Positions 11,469-22,099 of a stretch of 64,000 bases of DNA are shown here, in pieces. The notes under the pieces are model-generated. The model was not told the DNA's origin, made no database searches, and saw only the letters and a list, made by a program, of their open reading frames with translations. Position numbers and translations under genes: made by a program. This DNA is from Clonostachys chloroleuca (lineage: Eukaryota > Ascomycota > Sordariomycetes > Hypocreales > Bionectriaceae): assembly GCA_037952775.1 (NCBI GenBank), contig JBANAY010000003.1, positions 34,286,001 to 34,350,000 of the forward strand, in the 5' to 3' direction. Every line of letters begins with the position of its first letter. Positions within the stretch are counted from its first letter, which is position 1.

Positions 11469-12352
11469 CTAGATGGGAACGATGTGACAGCCCAACAATC
11501 CTCGGCCGCCCCAATTCCTTCTGGGATTGAGCGTGAGGCGAAGTTCCTGGCGCGCGGCCCCATCAGGCGTGGCACGGGAAACTCGAATGAAGATGTTGGC
11601 CTTTGGCAAAAGTCAGTCAACACGGGCAAAGTAGCAAGGGAATACCAGCGGGACCAGACGTACACCTTCATTACTCTGAACACACTCCCCCACCTTCTTG
11701 AGATTGTCGTGGTTGGTATGGTTCACATAGCCGAATGTCCGGATTTCATCACCAGGTTTCAGTCCAGCAGCATCGGCGGGACCGTTGGGAGCAACTGTGT
11801 TTACCTTCGCAAACGCTTCTTCGAGGACAGCGGGTTCGGAATCCGGCAGGATGGAATGTGTGGTTTGCTCAGGCACCTTCACGACTGCGTCTTCGTCAAG
11901 ACTGGCGAAGTGCTCGTGAAGATACTTCTCGATGGTATTCATTAGGCTCTTGTAGTCATTCCGAAGACGAATGATGCGAGCTCTTGTTGTCCGGACTGCC
12001 ATAGCCCGTTGTTAGTCATTCCATTCATCGGTATGGATTTGGAATAGTAAACTGTAGAGCCTACTCTGGGCGACGTCTAAATCTGCACGAGGAAACCCGT
12101 CTCTTGTGAGTAGTGGCGTTTCCATATTGACGTTATGCTTCGCAACTGGTCAGTTTGAAAGCAGTATTTGGGGGTTAGGACCTCGTCATTTACTGAGTCT
12201 AAAGCACTTCCGAGGGCTTTGAGCTCGGTTTCCACCTCGTCCTTCTTCCGTTGAAGTTCAGCAAAGCTCAGATGAGTTGAATTACCGTTGGTGGCACCTG
12301 AGCTGGTTGGCCCCGAGGGCACCGTGGGAGCGTGTATGTTTTCATTCTCCAT
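11469..12352 (-). CDS. 26S proteasome assembly chaperone Nas2/p27 (PSMD9), PDZ protein
   Basis: This family binds the C-terminus of Rpt5 during assembly of the 19S base. Exons 12352-12194, 12137-12065, 11995-11664 and 11600-11469 give 231 aa, normal for the family. Seen: an N-terminal helical segment (LSFAELQRKKDEVETELKAL), then VNMETPLLTRDGFPRADLDV and IRTTRARIIRLRNDY, and a C-terminal PDZ domain with PADAAGLKPGDEI and a GLLGCHIVPI end. Intron 1 seems to use an AAG acceptor at 12138, because the nearer CAG lies only a few bases after the CTGAC branch site and would break the frame. The gene is divergent from the SRRM1-like gene across a 544-bp shared promoter. Confidence 0.95.
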
Positions 12353-12896
12353 GGTGAAATGAACACGGTGGCTCGGGATTCTTTTTGATGTGACCGAAAC
12401 AATATGTGCGAAAGGCAATTTGAAATACAGGTAGGTAGTGAAGCTATTGATATTAATACAAAGTCCCTTCTTGAATGGAGCTGTTAGTTGTACGTCAAGA
12501 GAGTGACCTCCAAGCTTCCGCGGGGTTCTAGGCCCAGTTGGCAGGGTACAGGGGCGGCATTCAAGAGCTTAGGTGAGCTCTGGTCCTGTGCTGGTGATAT
12601 TCGGTTGGCAGGCCTGCGGCAGGGGAGCTAATGATGTGCCACAGGCCCCTGCCTCTGGTCTGTGCACCAACCCCAGCGCAACACTGCACTGCTTCCTGCC
12701 TCTAAATTTTCTGATACTGCCGATCCCGCCTAATTTTGGGGCCAATCTCACCAACAGCTTCGACGTCACCTCTTGCATACACAACCTCAGCCAATTCCCG
12801 ATACCTTCCCTCTTCCCCTGGTTGCCATCCGGATCGCCATTTGCTCCCGAAACGCGCACACCACCCAGCTAGACGCGCAGGATTGAAGCCTTGGCC
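12353..12896. promoter_or_regulatory. Shared divergent promoter, Nas2 / SRRM1-like
   Basis: The 544 bp between the two start codons must contain both promoters. The right half is pyrimidine-rich on the plus strand near the SRRM1-like start. No specific site was recognised. Confidence 0.55.
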
Positions 12897-14283
12897 ATGG
12901 CTTCCGGTGTCGATGCTCGGCTTTTAAAGTCGACCAAGTTTCCACCCGAGTTCAGCCAGAAGGTCGACATGCAGAAAGTGAACGTGCAGGTCATTAAAAA
13001 GTTGCTATCTCCCTACCCCCAGCATATGGCCACACAACACTAACGGATGTTATTCACAGATGGATTGCGAACCGAATTTCGGATATTTTGGGGAACGAAG
13101 ATGACGTGGTCATTGAGCTTTGTTTCAATCTCGTTGAAGGCGTTCGACATGTAGGTTTGCCTCTACTTTACAATTTTTCGAGGGAGCTTCTGCTAATTGG
13201 GCCTTTCTAGCCGGATGTCAAAGCTCTACAAATTCAACTTACGGGATTCCTGGAGAAAGATACAGCCGCGTTTTGCAAAGAGCTTTGGAACTTGCTGCTG
13301 AGTGCCCAGGCAAGCCCTCAGGGTGTACCTAAAGAATTGCTCGAGGCCAAGAAGCTTGAGCTCATGCAGGAAAAGGTTTGTGAAGAGTCCATGGCCTGTT
13401 CAATTGAGATCCAAAGTTCAAGTGCTAATGTTGTCGGAAGATTGAAGCCGATCGTGCAGCAGAAGAGACGCGGCGTAGACGAGATGACGAAAACCGCCGA
13501 GATCGGGAAATCGCAACAATGAAGGATCGAGACCGTCGAGACGGTGGCCGGCCGAACTTCTCAAGGGGAGGTCGGCGTGGAGAGCGCACGTTCGATGGAG
13601 GCGCCCGGGGCGGTCGGGGCGGTAATCGTTCACGCTCTCCCGACAATCGGTTCCGTGGGTCGCGTGACCCGTACGGACGCGACAGCTACTATCCGAGAGG
13701 AAGAGGTGACCGCGACCGCGGCCGAGACCGTGGATGGAGACGGGGACGCAGTCGTACACGTTCCGAATCCTCGAGGTCAGCTTCTCGTAGCCGCAGCTCC
13801 TCTTCAAGCAGAAGCGAGCGCTCAAACCGTCGCCAACCGAGGAAAAGATCAAGGTCTGGACAGAGGAAGTCTGACCGAGGGCGAGACCGTTTTGGTAGAG
13901 CCAGACGATCACGCTCGGCCTTGTCTGACCGCAACTCTCCCTCACCAAAACGACGCAGGTATTCTTCTTCGAGAAGCAGGTCTGCTGGCAGACGTGCGCG
14001 GTCACTATCTCGCTCGCCAACTCCATCTCGGCGACATTCAAGCTCGCGCAGTAGTAGCCGCGGGCGGGATGCGTCCTCAGATGAGGGAAGCCGGCGACAT
14101 AAGCAGAGCCGTCATCGCCGACGCAGCGCTTCGCGGGACAGGAAAGGGAAGTCTGGGCGCGGCAACCAGAGTAGAAAGCGATCAACGCCGGACCAGACAC
14201 GCAACACCTCAAGCGTATCACTCTCACCTATTCGCGGAAAAAACGCTGATGTTTCGGAAGATGCACCACCTATCGATTCCTGA
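12897..14283 (+). CDS. SRRM1-like PWI-domain, Arg/Ser-rich splicing factor
   Basis: A probable nuclear splicing co-activator. Exons 12897-13000, 13060-13150, 13211-13375 and 13441-14283 splice to 400 aa. Residues about 10-120 form a PWI domain (VIKKWIANRISDILGNED, then VIELCFNLVEG and LTGFLEKDTAAFCKELW), the nucleic-acid-binding fold of SRRM1/SRm160. A charged linker (RAAEETRRRRDDENRRDRE) leads to an RGG patch and a long RS/SR domain to the end. Intron 1 has a non-standard GTTGCT donor, supported because it restores KKWIANR. The RS region gives long spurious open frames in other frames and on the other strand. Confidence 0.93.
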
Positions 14284-15080
14284 GCCGATTTTGGAAATAG
14301 GGGACGGTGAACGGAACAGGCGAGGTGTGTGTCCTTTAAACTGCTGCGAGTTGTGGGATTGTAACGTTCTTCTAGCCTATACTAACAACCGGGAAGGCAT
14401 AGGCCGAGTGAAGCTCGAGAATCCCCAAACAAGCTCGGGCAGAGATGTCTCCCATCCTAAGCTTGCCACGAAATTACTATGAAAGCTGAGATCATCCGCT
14501 GGTGGCTGTCTATCTGTTATACAAGGGCTTACTAACTGCTGCTGAAGCGCCCCAGACCTTTACACAGTACTTCATTAATTGGCGATTTTCCTTTCCCTTT
14601 ATTTTTGTTCGGGTTGGATATCATGGAGTTGAGAAAAGCCGAAGAAAAACCCTGCATTTATTTGATTCAGCCTTCTTGCTTTCGGAGAGCCTCACAGCGC
14701 TATCGTCAGTGTTGCAAACAGACAATAGGGAGTATATTAGAAATATTTCAAAATATTCTTTGAAGGGTCCAGAAAATTAATATTCAACACCCAAGTACAA
14801 ATAAAAAGATAGAAATAAGAGACATTACAAAGAATACTTGCTCCAAACTTGAGAAGCATTAGTAGCTAGGCTCTATGACAGTGTTCAATGGTGGGTGAGA
14901 GGCAGACCCCACAGCGGAAAGCTTGCGCACCCCATGCTCGCGAACCCGCCCGCGAACCATTGACGGTTTCGACATTCTCAGCAACAGCTCCTCCATCAGC
15001 CTCCATCAATCCTCATCAACCTACGCGATCAATCCATCGAAGTCTATCGAGTACCGGCAATCTAAATCGCGCTTCATTGC
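14284..15080. other. Intergenic
   Basis: The 3' side of the SRRM1-like gene and the promoter of Eaf6. It is AT-rich near 14740-14830. No gene supported. Confidence 0.6.
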
Positions 15081-15803
15081 ATGGCCGACAAACAACAAGG
15101 CGGTGCCGGTGCCGCAGATTCTGGTGGAAGCGTGCCAGTCAACATGGCGGAATACAAGAAATCTCAAGCGCGCGTGCGCGATCTCGTCGAGAAGAGGAGA
15201 CTTTTGGAAAAGAGACTTGTACGAAATTTCTACGCCCCCTACCTTAAAACTCACATTTTGATACGGAGAGGCGCTTTCTGGACTTGCTAACGCTGTGGCG
15301 GCGGAAATCAGGCCCAGGTCGAAGACGGAATCGCCTCCAAGGAGCTGGCGTACCTCGAGAGCGCGCCGAGCGGGAACATCATCACCGGGTTCGACAACTA
15401 CATGAAGGGCACGAGCGGCGCCGCCGCGCAGAGGCGGAAGACGGGTCCCCCGGAGCAGAACCGGGTCTTCTCGCGGTCGTCCATCTCGTACCGACCAAAC
15501 AATGCTGTGAGTGGAAACTGTGCCCGCTCCCACGCTGTGCCGGAAGCGCCATGATTGGGATATACCTAGCGATTTGTGCTGATTGCTAATTTTGGAAAAT
15601 AGGACTCTGCTACGCCGGGCTCGACACCTGCATCGCACGCCCCGACTCCCATGTCCGCCTCGTTCAAGGACAGCGGGAACGCCACGCCTACTACTACCGG
15701 AGGAAGTAAGAATCAGAAGAAGGGAAAGAAAGACGTGGACGATAGCGAGGCCGAGTCGGGGACAAACAAGAAGAGGACGAACTTTGGGGCGTCTCGAAAG
15801 TAG
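15081..15803 (+). CDS. Eaf6, NuA4 histone acetyltransferase subunit
   Basis: A small shared subunit of NuA4-type acetyltransferase complexes, acting in chromatin. Exons 15081-15218, 15312-15506 and 15603-15803 encode 177 aa. Seen: the N-terminal coiled coil (MAEYKKSQARVRDLVEKRRL, then LEKRLAQVEDGIASKELAYL), the conserved TGFDNYMKG motif, then RVFSRSSISYRPNN and a low-complexity lysine-rich tail. All introns are phase 0 and no frameshift is needed. The coiled coil plus GNIITGFDNYMKG is diagnostic of Eaf6. Confidence 0.93.
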
Positions 15804-17506
15804 AGGCGGATGAATATACGAGAGTCTATGGGAGGGAAGGTCGGGGAAGCGGGCAAGATGAAACTCTTTACGGTCATTGTCTGGACAAGAACACCGTGGG
15901 AGAGGCTAAAGCAGCATATTCTTTTTTTTTTTTTTTTTACAGGTCACGAGCGCTGATCCTGCAGGCGTTGTTGTTACTTGGGTTGCAGAGTGATATGTTG
16001 CATAAGGGCGAAATACCGAAACCACTGCCGAGGAGGGGACGTGGCGGGTGGAGGGATTGGTAGGACGGATGGACGGACAAACGGCGTTCTCTGAGGGGTC
16101 TCAGACATAGATAATAAATTGGGTTTGCTTCTTATTAGGTTTCTCCTCGAATCAAGCGTTCGGTACGACGCGAGGGGGTCAAAGAGGGGAAAGAACATGA
16201 CTCTCGTGATAGTGGAAGTATGGTTGGCTTCTGGTGGGGGTTGATCGAGCTGGCTAGAGGTGGAACCTAATGGGCGGCGCTGAGTCGAGAGACGGAATGC
16301 TGGTAGAGGCATTGATAAGAACCGGCCATCCTCGGCGGTAGATCAAGATGAAGATCGTGCCAGTATAGCGATGGCCAAGAATGCGAGGATAGGTCGGCAT
16401 GCAGGCTCAATGCAAAGGGCGGGCGTTTTTGGACGTCATGTTGCTCGTTAGGGACGGAGGGGCAAGCCACTCTGGATCTGGACGTGGGATATCCGACAAG
16501 TCAAGGTAAGCATTGCCATTTGCAGAAGCGGTCACAACATGAATCATGGTTGAGGTGGTAGCGGTGGTGGTGGGAGGAGTTGATGGACGGACCAAAGAGG
16601 TCATTTGAAGGCTAACTGCCACTTGGATGTGGTGTGTACAAGTGAGGGGCTGATGATGGGATTTTGGTAGCCGTAAAGATCTGCATTTCCTTGGTGAGGG
16701 AGGAGATACGGGGATACTGGATCAGACGGCGGACTTCATTACAGCTATTGCCCATGTCTAGCCCGAGGAAGACCCCTGGTCTGGGCCGTACAGAAGCTAA
16801 GCAGTCCCCGTATCTCAACCATGTGAAGGGGAACGGATGTTGAAATAGGTGCCGGCAGTCGATGGCATAAGACAGTGAGTGGCTAGTCGTGTACTAGGTA
16901 CTGCATGTAGAGATGCGCTGGTCTGCCTTCACGAATTGCTTCAACTAGCGAGTGAGTTCTAGCTGGACACACAGACGCAAAGACAGGCGGCACAAGCGTC
17001 ATCTCTCCAGATCCATCCACGTCAATGTAGGCTCGAGTTCTGAGTCAACCATTAAAGCGGATGCGGGGTTGGCAGAGCTGAGTGAGGGGATGAAGAGGGG
17101 AAGTGAAGGTAAAACTGGTCATAGAATGCCTGTTGCACCTCTTTCCCTATCTCCTTTGCCTTTATATAAGTGAACCACACAAGACCGAGTGGTTTTGTAC
17201 TCGGCAATTCCCTTTTCCCTTCTTCTGCTTCTTGATTGATGCCAGTTTCACCCCCAGCCATTCCTGAACCCCCTGCTGGCTTGATTCCCATTCTGCTGCC
17301 CCAGAGTCGATCGTGACTAGCAGCCATTAACTTACACCACCATCCCACTACTAGGTATCTACTAATACACGCCTCTATATCAACCGACCGGCCTGGACAG
17401 CCAGCAGCTGCACCCATTGGCAAAGGAATTGGGTGCACCTGCAAAGCAAGGTCGTCGCCCAGATTGAGCTCCAGCTTTCTTGGGCTTAGCCCAAGCTCAA
17501 TCCTTC
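15804..17506. other. 1.7-kb intergenic region
   Basis: Only short minus-strand open frames occur here (for example at 16407-16622 and 16612-16818), with no domain I recognise and no convincing splice chain. A T17 run sits at 15922-15938, just past Eaf6. A weak minus-strand gene cannot be excluded. Confidence 0.5.
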
Positions 17507-20061
17507 ATGATGACGATCAAGGCCACACAATTCACCCCAGAGGTGCTACTCGCTGCCCCGCGCCGATCAGCTGGCATTCCCAACTCGACCGGGAATCTCC
17601 TTTTGTATACTGTAAGTCCATGCTCCATTCTCATTCCCCTCAGCACCCCGGAACCGTGATTGAAACCATGAATTGGCCTTTGTTTGATTTTGCTTCGTGT
17701 GGTCGCGTGCTCTTTTAGTGCCTCGTCTGATTGACCTTCAACCGCAGGTATCGACATACTCATTTGAGACCCATGTCAAGACATCCCAGATCAGAGTTCT
17801 GAACATCAAGGATGGAGCATCACACCTCATCTCTGAGAATCCTGCGGCGAGCGATCCGGTGTGGATCAGCCAGGATGAGATTGCCTACCTCAAGCCCACC
17901 GACCGTGGCTGCACCGCGTTGATGGCTCAACGGGTGACAGAGGCTACATCAGAGTCAGTACTCATGCCAACTCAATTCGTATCCCATGGCTGCAACATCT
18001 TCACTTGACGGAGCAGTGCTAATATCGGCTTCGCTAGAAGGCCCTACATGATACAATTCTTTGCTGGGAACATATCAAACACCAAGATCAAGCAGCTGTC
18101 TTCCACCAGGGCCTATCTGTGCTGCTCTGCGCCAACTACTCCAAGTGGTGAGATGTACTGGCCCTCTGCCGAGGCTAAGTCTCAGTCTTCCGCCAAGGTG
18201 TACACATCGCTTTTCGCCCGGCACTGGGACGCCTGGACAAATGAGATCCAGAACTCTCTCTGGTTCGGCATTCTGGTAAAGGAGAACGGCCGATGGTCGT
18301 TGCCACAGCCTGGTCTCACCAACGTTCTGGCTGGTACTCGACTGAGCAGCCCCGTGCCACCATTCGGCGGTACTGGTGATTTTGATATTTCAACCACCGG
18401 TATTGCATTTGTAGCCAAAGATCCCGAGTTGAACGCTGCGAGGTACACGAAAACAGACCTCTACTACATCCCAGTTCACAGTGAGGGATTGAGAAAGCCC
18501 ATTGTTCCTCAAATCGTCCAGACTGGGCGTCTACGAGGGTACTCCCAGTCCCCGACCTTTTCCAAAGACGGGAAGCAGATTGCCTTCTCTCGTATGAAGT
18601 CAGATCAATATGAATCTGATAAACCTAGGCTGCTGCTGATTCCAGATGTGACCGACCTCAGTAATGTCCAGGAGTTTTATCAAACAAGCGATGATAAGGG
18701 TGGCTGGGACCTCAGGCCCGACTGGATCACATGGAGCGACGATGATAAAGAACTGTATGTGGCGGCCGACAAACACGGTAGGATGATGTTGTGGAAGCTA
18801 CCTTCGTCTCCCTTACTCGCAACTGAGCTTCCGCAAGCCATTTTCGAAAACGGAACTGTTATCGAAGCAAAACCCCTCGGATCCAGCAAATCCCTCCTCA
18901 TCAGCACCAAATCGCGAGTGGAAAATTCCAGCTACGCCATCCTTGACACCGAAACTCTGTCTCTCAAAGAGGTCTCATCCAGTTCAAAGCATGGGAAGAC
19001 TTTGGGACTGAGTCAATCTCAGTGCTCAGATTTGTGGTTCACCGGATCTGCTGGGGGCCAAGTTCATGCTCTTGTGATGACACCATCTCATTTTGACAAG
19101 GCCAAGAAATACCCCCTTGCGTTCCTCATCCATGGCGGACCACAGTCGGCGTGGACGGATGATTGGAGCACTCGATGGAACCCGGCAATCTTTGCAGAGC
19201 AAGGCTACGTCGTGGTTTGCCCAAACCCGACGGGAAGTACGGGATACGGCCAGGATTTCACCGATGCCATTGCTAATAATTGGGGTGGTGATCCGTATGA
19301 AGACCTCGTTAAATGTTTCGAGCATATTGAGAAGAATGTCAAGTATGTGGACACCAACCGGGCGGTAGCCTTGGGAGGATCGTATGGTGGCTATATGATC
19401 AGTAAGTTCAAAGATCTACCAGCACACTCATCTTCCAGTTGTAGTTGTGTTGAAATCGAGACTCAATGCTAACTGAGCTGAACAAAGATTGGATTCAAGG
19501 CCACGATCTTGGTAGAAGGTTCAAGGCGCTAGTATGCCACGATGGCGTATTTTCGACATTGAACCAGTGGTCCACCGAAGAACTCTTCTTCCCAGAGCAC
19601 GACTTTGGCGGTACGCTATGGGAAAATAGAGAGGGATATGAGAGATGGGACCCGTCAAGACACCTTCGTAACTGGGCTACCCCGCAGCTGGTAAGCAGTG
19701 CCACACGAGATGATCAAAATGGTTGAATTTCGAGCTGACCAGACTGACGCTTGGCACCAGGTCATCCACAGTGAACTTGATTATCGTCTCCCGATATCGG
19801 AAGGTTTGGCAATGTTCAATGTGTTGCAAGCCCGCAACATCCCGAGCAAGCTTGTCATGTTCCCCGACGAGAACCATGTGAGTTTTCTATGGTGTTTGCA
19901 TACGCAAAATGTGATATGAAAGCTGATTTTGTCAATAGTGGGTATTGAAGCCGGAGAACTCTCTCGTGTGGCACCGGGAGGTACTGGGCTGGATCAACAA
20001 ATACAGTGGTATTGATGAGGAGGCAAAGTTGGCCTCTGGAACAGGGAAACTAACTATGTAG
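17507..20061 (+). CDS. Prolyl oligopeptidase family (S9C) acylaminoacyl/dipeptidyl peptidase, DPP5-like
   Basis: A serine peptidase likely to release dipeptides or acyl-amino acids. Exons 17507-17611, 17748-17953, 18038-19401, 19488-19690, 19761-19877 and 19939-20061 give 705 aa. An N-terminal beta-propeller ([11 protein letters not shown] through [23 protein letters not shown] and [17 protein letters not shown]) precedes the alpha/beta hydrolase domain with HGGPQ (oxyanion region), nucleophile elbow GGSYGGYM, Asp region [11 protein letters not shown] and His region PDENHW. There is no signal peptide, so a cytosolic form is more likely than the secreted DPP5 antigen type. Intron 2 uses a GTCAGT donor, the only one that keeps the frame. 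The substrate is not determined by the sequence. Confidence 0.93.
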
Positions 20062-20780
20062 TATTATCACTGTCATTTTGGTTACGATGAACTTCGCTTC
20101 TGTCTTTACTGCTTTCGACTAGCACGGATTTTCATGCATATATTTGGATGTCATTTTGCAACCTTCGGAACTCTAAGTGTCGTATTGAAAACGAACGGCC
20201 TTTAGAGAAATATTTGATGAATAGCATAGTAAAAACCAAATTGGATAGTTGATTGAGCAAAGCAAAAAGAACGGAATATCTGAAAGTGAGTGGTTCAAAA
20301 GAAGCAAATGACGACGGCGGATGGATATGTGGGCATTGGAGGACAGTGCACATATAACAACACACTGTACATATAAGGCACTGTGCTCGGAGCCTGGAAG
20401 CTGCACCTGCAGTGGTGCCTGCCGCCCCGCGTAATCCAAAAGTACTGCAGCTAATAAAAGTCAAGCTGTTGGCGATCATCCATGTCCGGCATCAACTAGA
20501 GCTTGGTCGGAAGTGGCCTTGTTTGTTTTCTCCACAACCATCGTCCCTCCAAAGTACACAACATCGCTAGCTTTCTTTTCGAGTTGGATGAAGATGCGCC
20601 ATCTGATGGATATATTTGCGTCCTAGCCGATGACGACTCTGCGCGCGCGCGACAGCACCGACTAGATCCAAGCACACATAGCTCGGCGGCCTCAACTTTC
20701 TCTCCCCTACTGATCCGACATCGCGCTCCCTCTGCATCTATCTCACCTCGGCCGGCTCACAACCGGCGACTCCCCCAAAC
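20062..20780. other. Intergenic
   Basis: The peptidase 3' side and the promoter/leader of the TAF3-like gene, with a GC alternating run (gcgcgcgcgc) near 20641-20650 shortly upstream of the ATG. No gene supported. Confidence 0.55.
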
Positions 20781-21530
20781 ATGCCGGCCCCGACGACCCT
20801 GTTCCACGCCTTTCTCCGACCGTCTGTCCTGCAGATTCTGCGAGCCACGGGCTACCATGCGTGCAGCCCTGCGGTCCTGGACTGCGTGACGGACCTCGCC
20901 GCGCGCTACCTCTCCACGCTGTGCGAGAAGACGGCAGATCATGCGGTGCACAACCACGGCGACGCGGGCGACTTCTCGACGGTGGATATCAGGATGGCCC
21001 TCCAGGATCTGGGCGCCCTCCTGCCGGAAGCGCTACCCGTCCAGCAGGAGTGGCTGGGCGAAGAGGACCTGCGAGGCGTCGAGGAGTTCGTCAAGTGGTT
21101 TTCTGGCCAGCGGATGAAGGAGATTATGGATTTTGCCAAGGGGGACGGCGAGAACGACGAGATAGATTATCTACACGGTGAGTCGAGACGCGGGCTCCTC
21201 ACCTTTCAACCGCTCTTTCTCCGCGAGCATGGCTAACCTACGACGATAGCACTGAAAAAGAGACATAATAAGACATCGGATGATGCCAAGTTCCAGGGCA
21301 CGATACTGGGGAAGCCGGCAGATACCGGCGAGATTGAGGTCGAGGGTGGAGGCGACATTAAAAGTATTGACGATTGGATAACCCAACGGACCGGGAATCT
21401 AGAACCGTCCCCTTCGCCCAAGATAAACGGGAACGGCGTGGACCACCGAGATGCGCGGTCACCTAGTTCGGGCCTGAGCTCTGTGGGAGACCGTTTGGGA
21501 AACGAAGACGTTGAAATGACAACAGGTTAG
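20781..21530 (+). CDS. Bromodomain-associated histone-fold protein (TAF3-like TFIID subunit)
   Basis: Exons 20781-21177 and 21250-21530 give 225 aa up to the first stop. Residues about 5-80 match the Bromo_TP histone fold (FHAFLRPSVLQILRATGYHA, then VLDCVTDLAARYLSTL and VDIRMALQDLG), found in TAF3, TAF8 and Spt7. A second conserved block, LRGVEEFVKWFSGQRMKEIM, follows, then a Ser/Asp-rich region. TAF3 is favoured because the histone fold is N-terminal and no bromodomain follows. At 21528-21530 an in-frame TAG precedes 46 more open codons (to TAG 21669-21671) encoding a tail rich in Arg and Gly (RARGGVRGRGRVRRARGRGR), which could be the true C-terminus if the TAG is an error or is read through. 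Confidence 0.82.
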
Positions 21531-21671
21531 AGGCCGGGCATTGCAGCGTCAGGCGTAGGCGATTCAGAGCTTGGTGGTGCCCTTCAACCGCCATTCCGAG
21601 CCAGAGGCGGAGTCAGGGGCAGGGGCAGAGTCAGAAGAGCAAGAGGGAGAGGCCGCCGCAAGAACTGGTAG

Positions 21672-22099
21672 GCCCAGCCATTTATCGACGGAGGAGCGAT
21701 ATGCTCTCTATGGGACCAGGGGAAATACGTATCCCGATATCTTCCCTAGATAACCTGTGGCAGAGACACACGGCTATTTACTAAAGAAATTGCGAATATT
21801 CTGTTCGGGGTGGTTTAGAAATCAATGCATTAGCGCTGGAGTTCCGGACTGGCATGGAGGATGAATAGGGTTCATTAACTCATCAGTGCCACTCAACATA
21901 TCTCGATACTAGCAAGCCCTGGCCCAATGTCACACGACTCTAAAGGCAATGGTGTGGAGCGAGATATCATTAATATTATACATGCATGTCCTGACTTGGC
22001 TAAATACCTTAGTATACAAGCAAGCCTTGGAGACCTATCTATCTAGATGTTACAAGATGCCAGAGTATATGTACAACATTTGATCCGCTTCTCCACAGT
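21672..22099. other. Intergenic between convergent genes
   Basis: The 3' regions of the TAF3-like and PPR genes. AT-rich; nothing recognised. Confidence 0.6.

Noticed and set aside
13418..14482. Long alternative frames (269 and 312 codons) over the SRRM1-like gene
   Set aside because: Shadows of the repetitive Arg/Ser codons; the sense frame continues the PWI protein in phase.
16407..17444. Minus-strand gene between Eaf6 and the peptidase
   Set aside because: Only short frames without domain similarity; no splice chain restores a convincing protein.
17940..18050. Frameshift in the peptidase gene
   Set aside because: A GTCAGT donor at 17954 joins exon 2 to 18038 in phase (TSE-RPYM), so no correction is needed.
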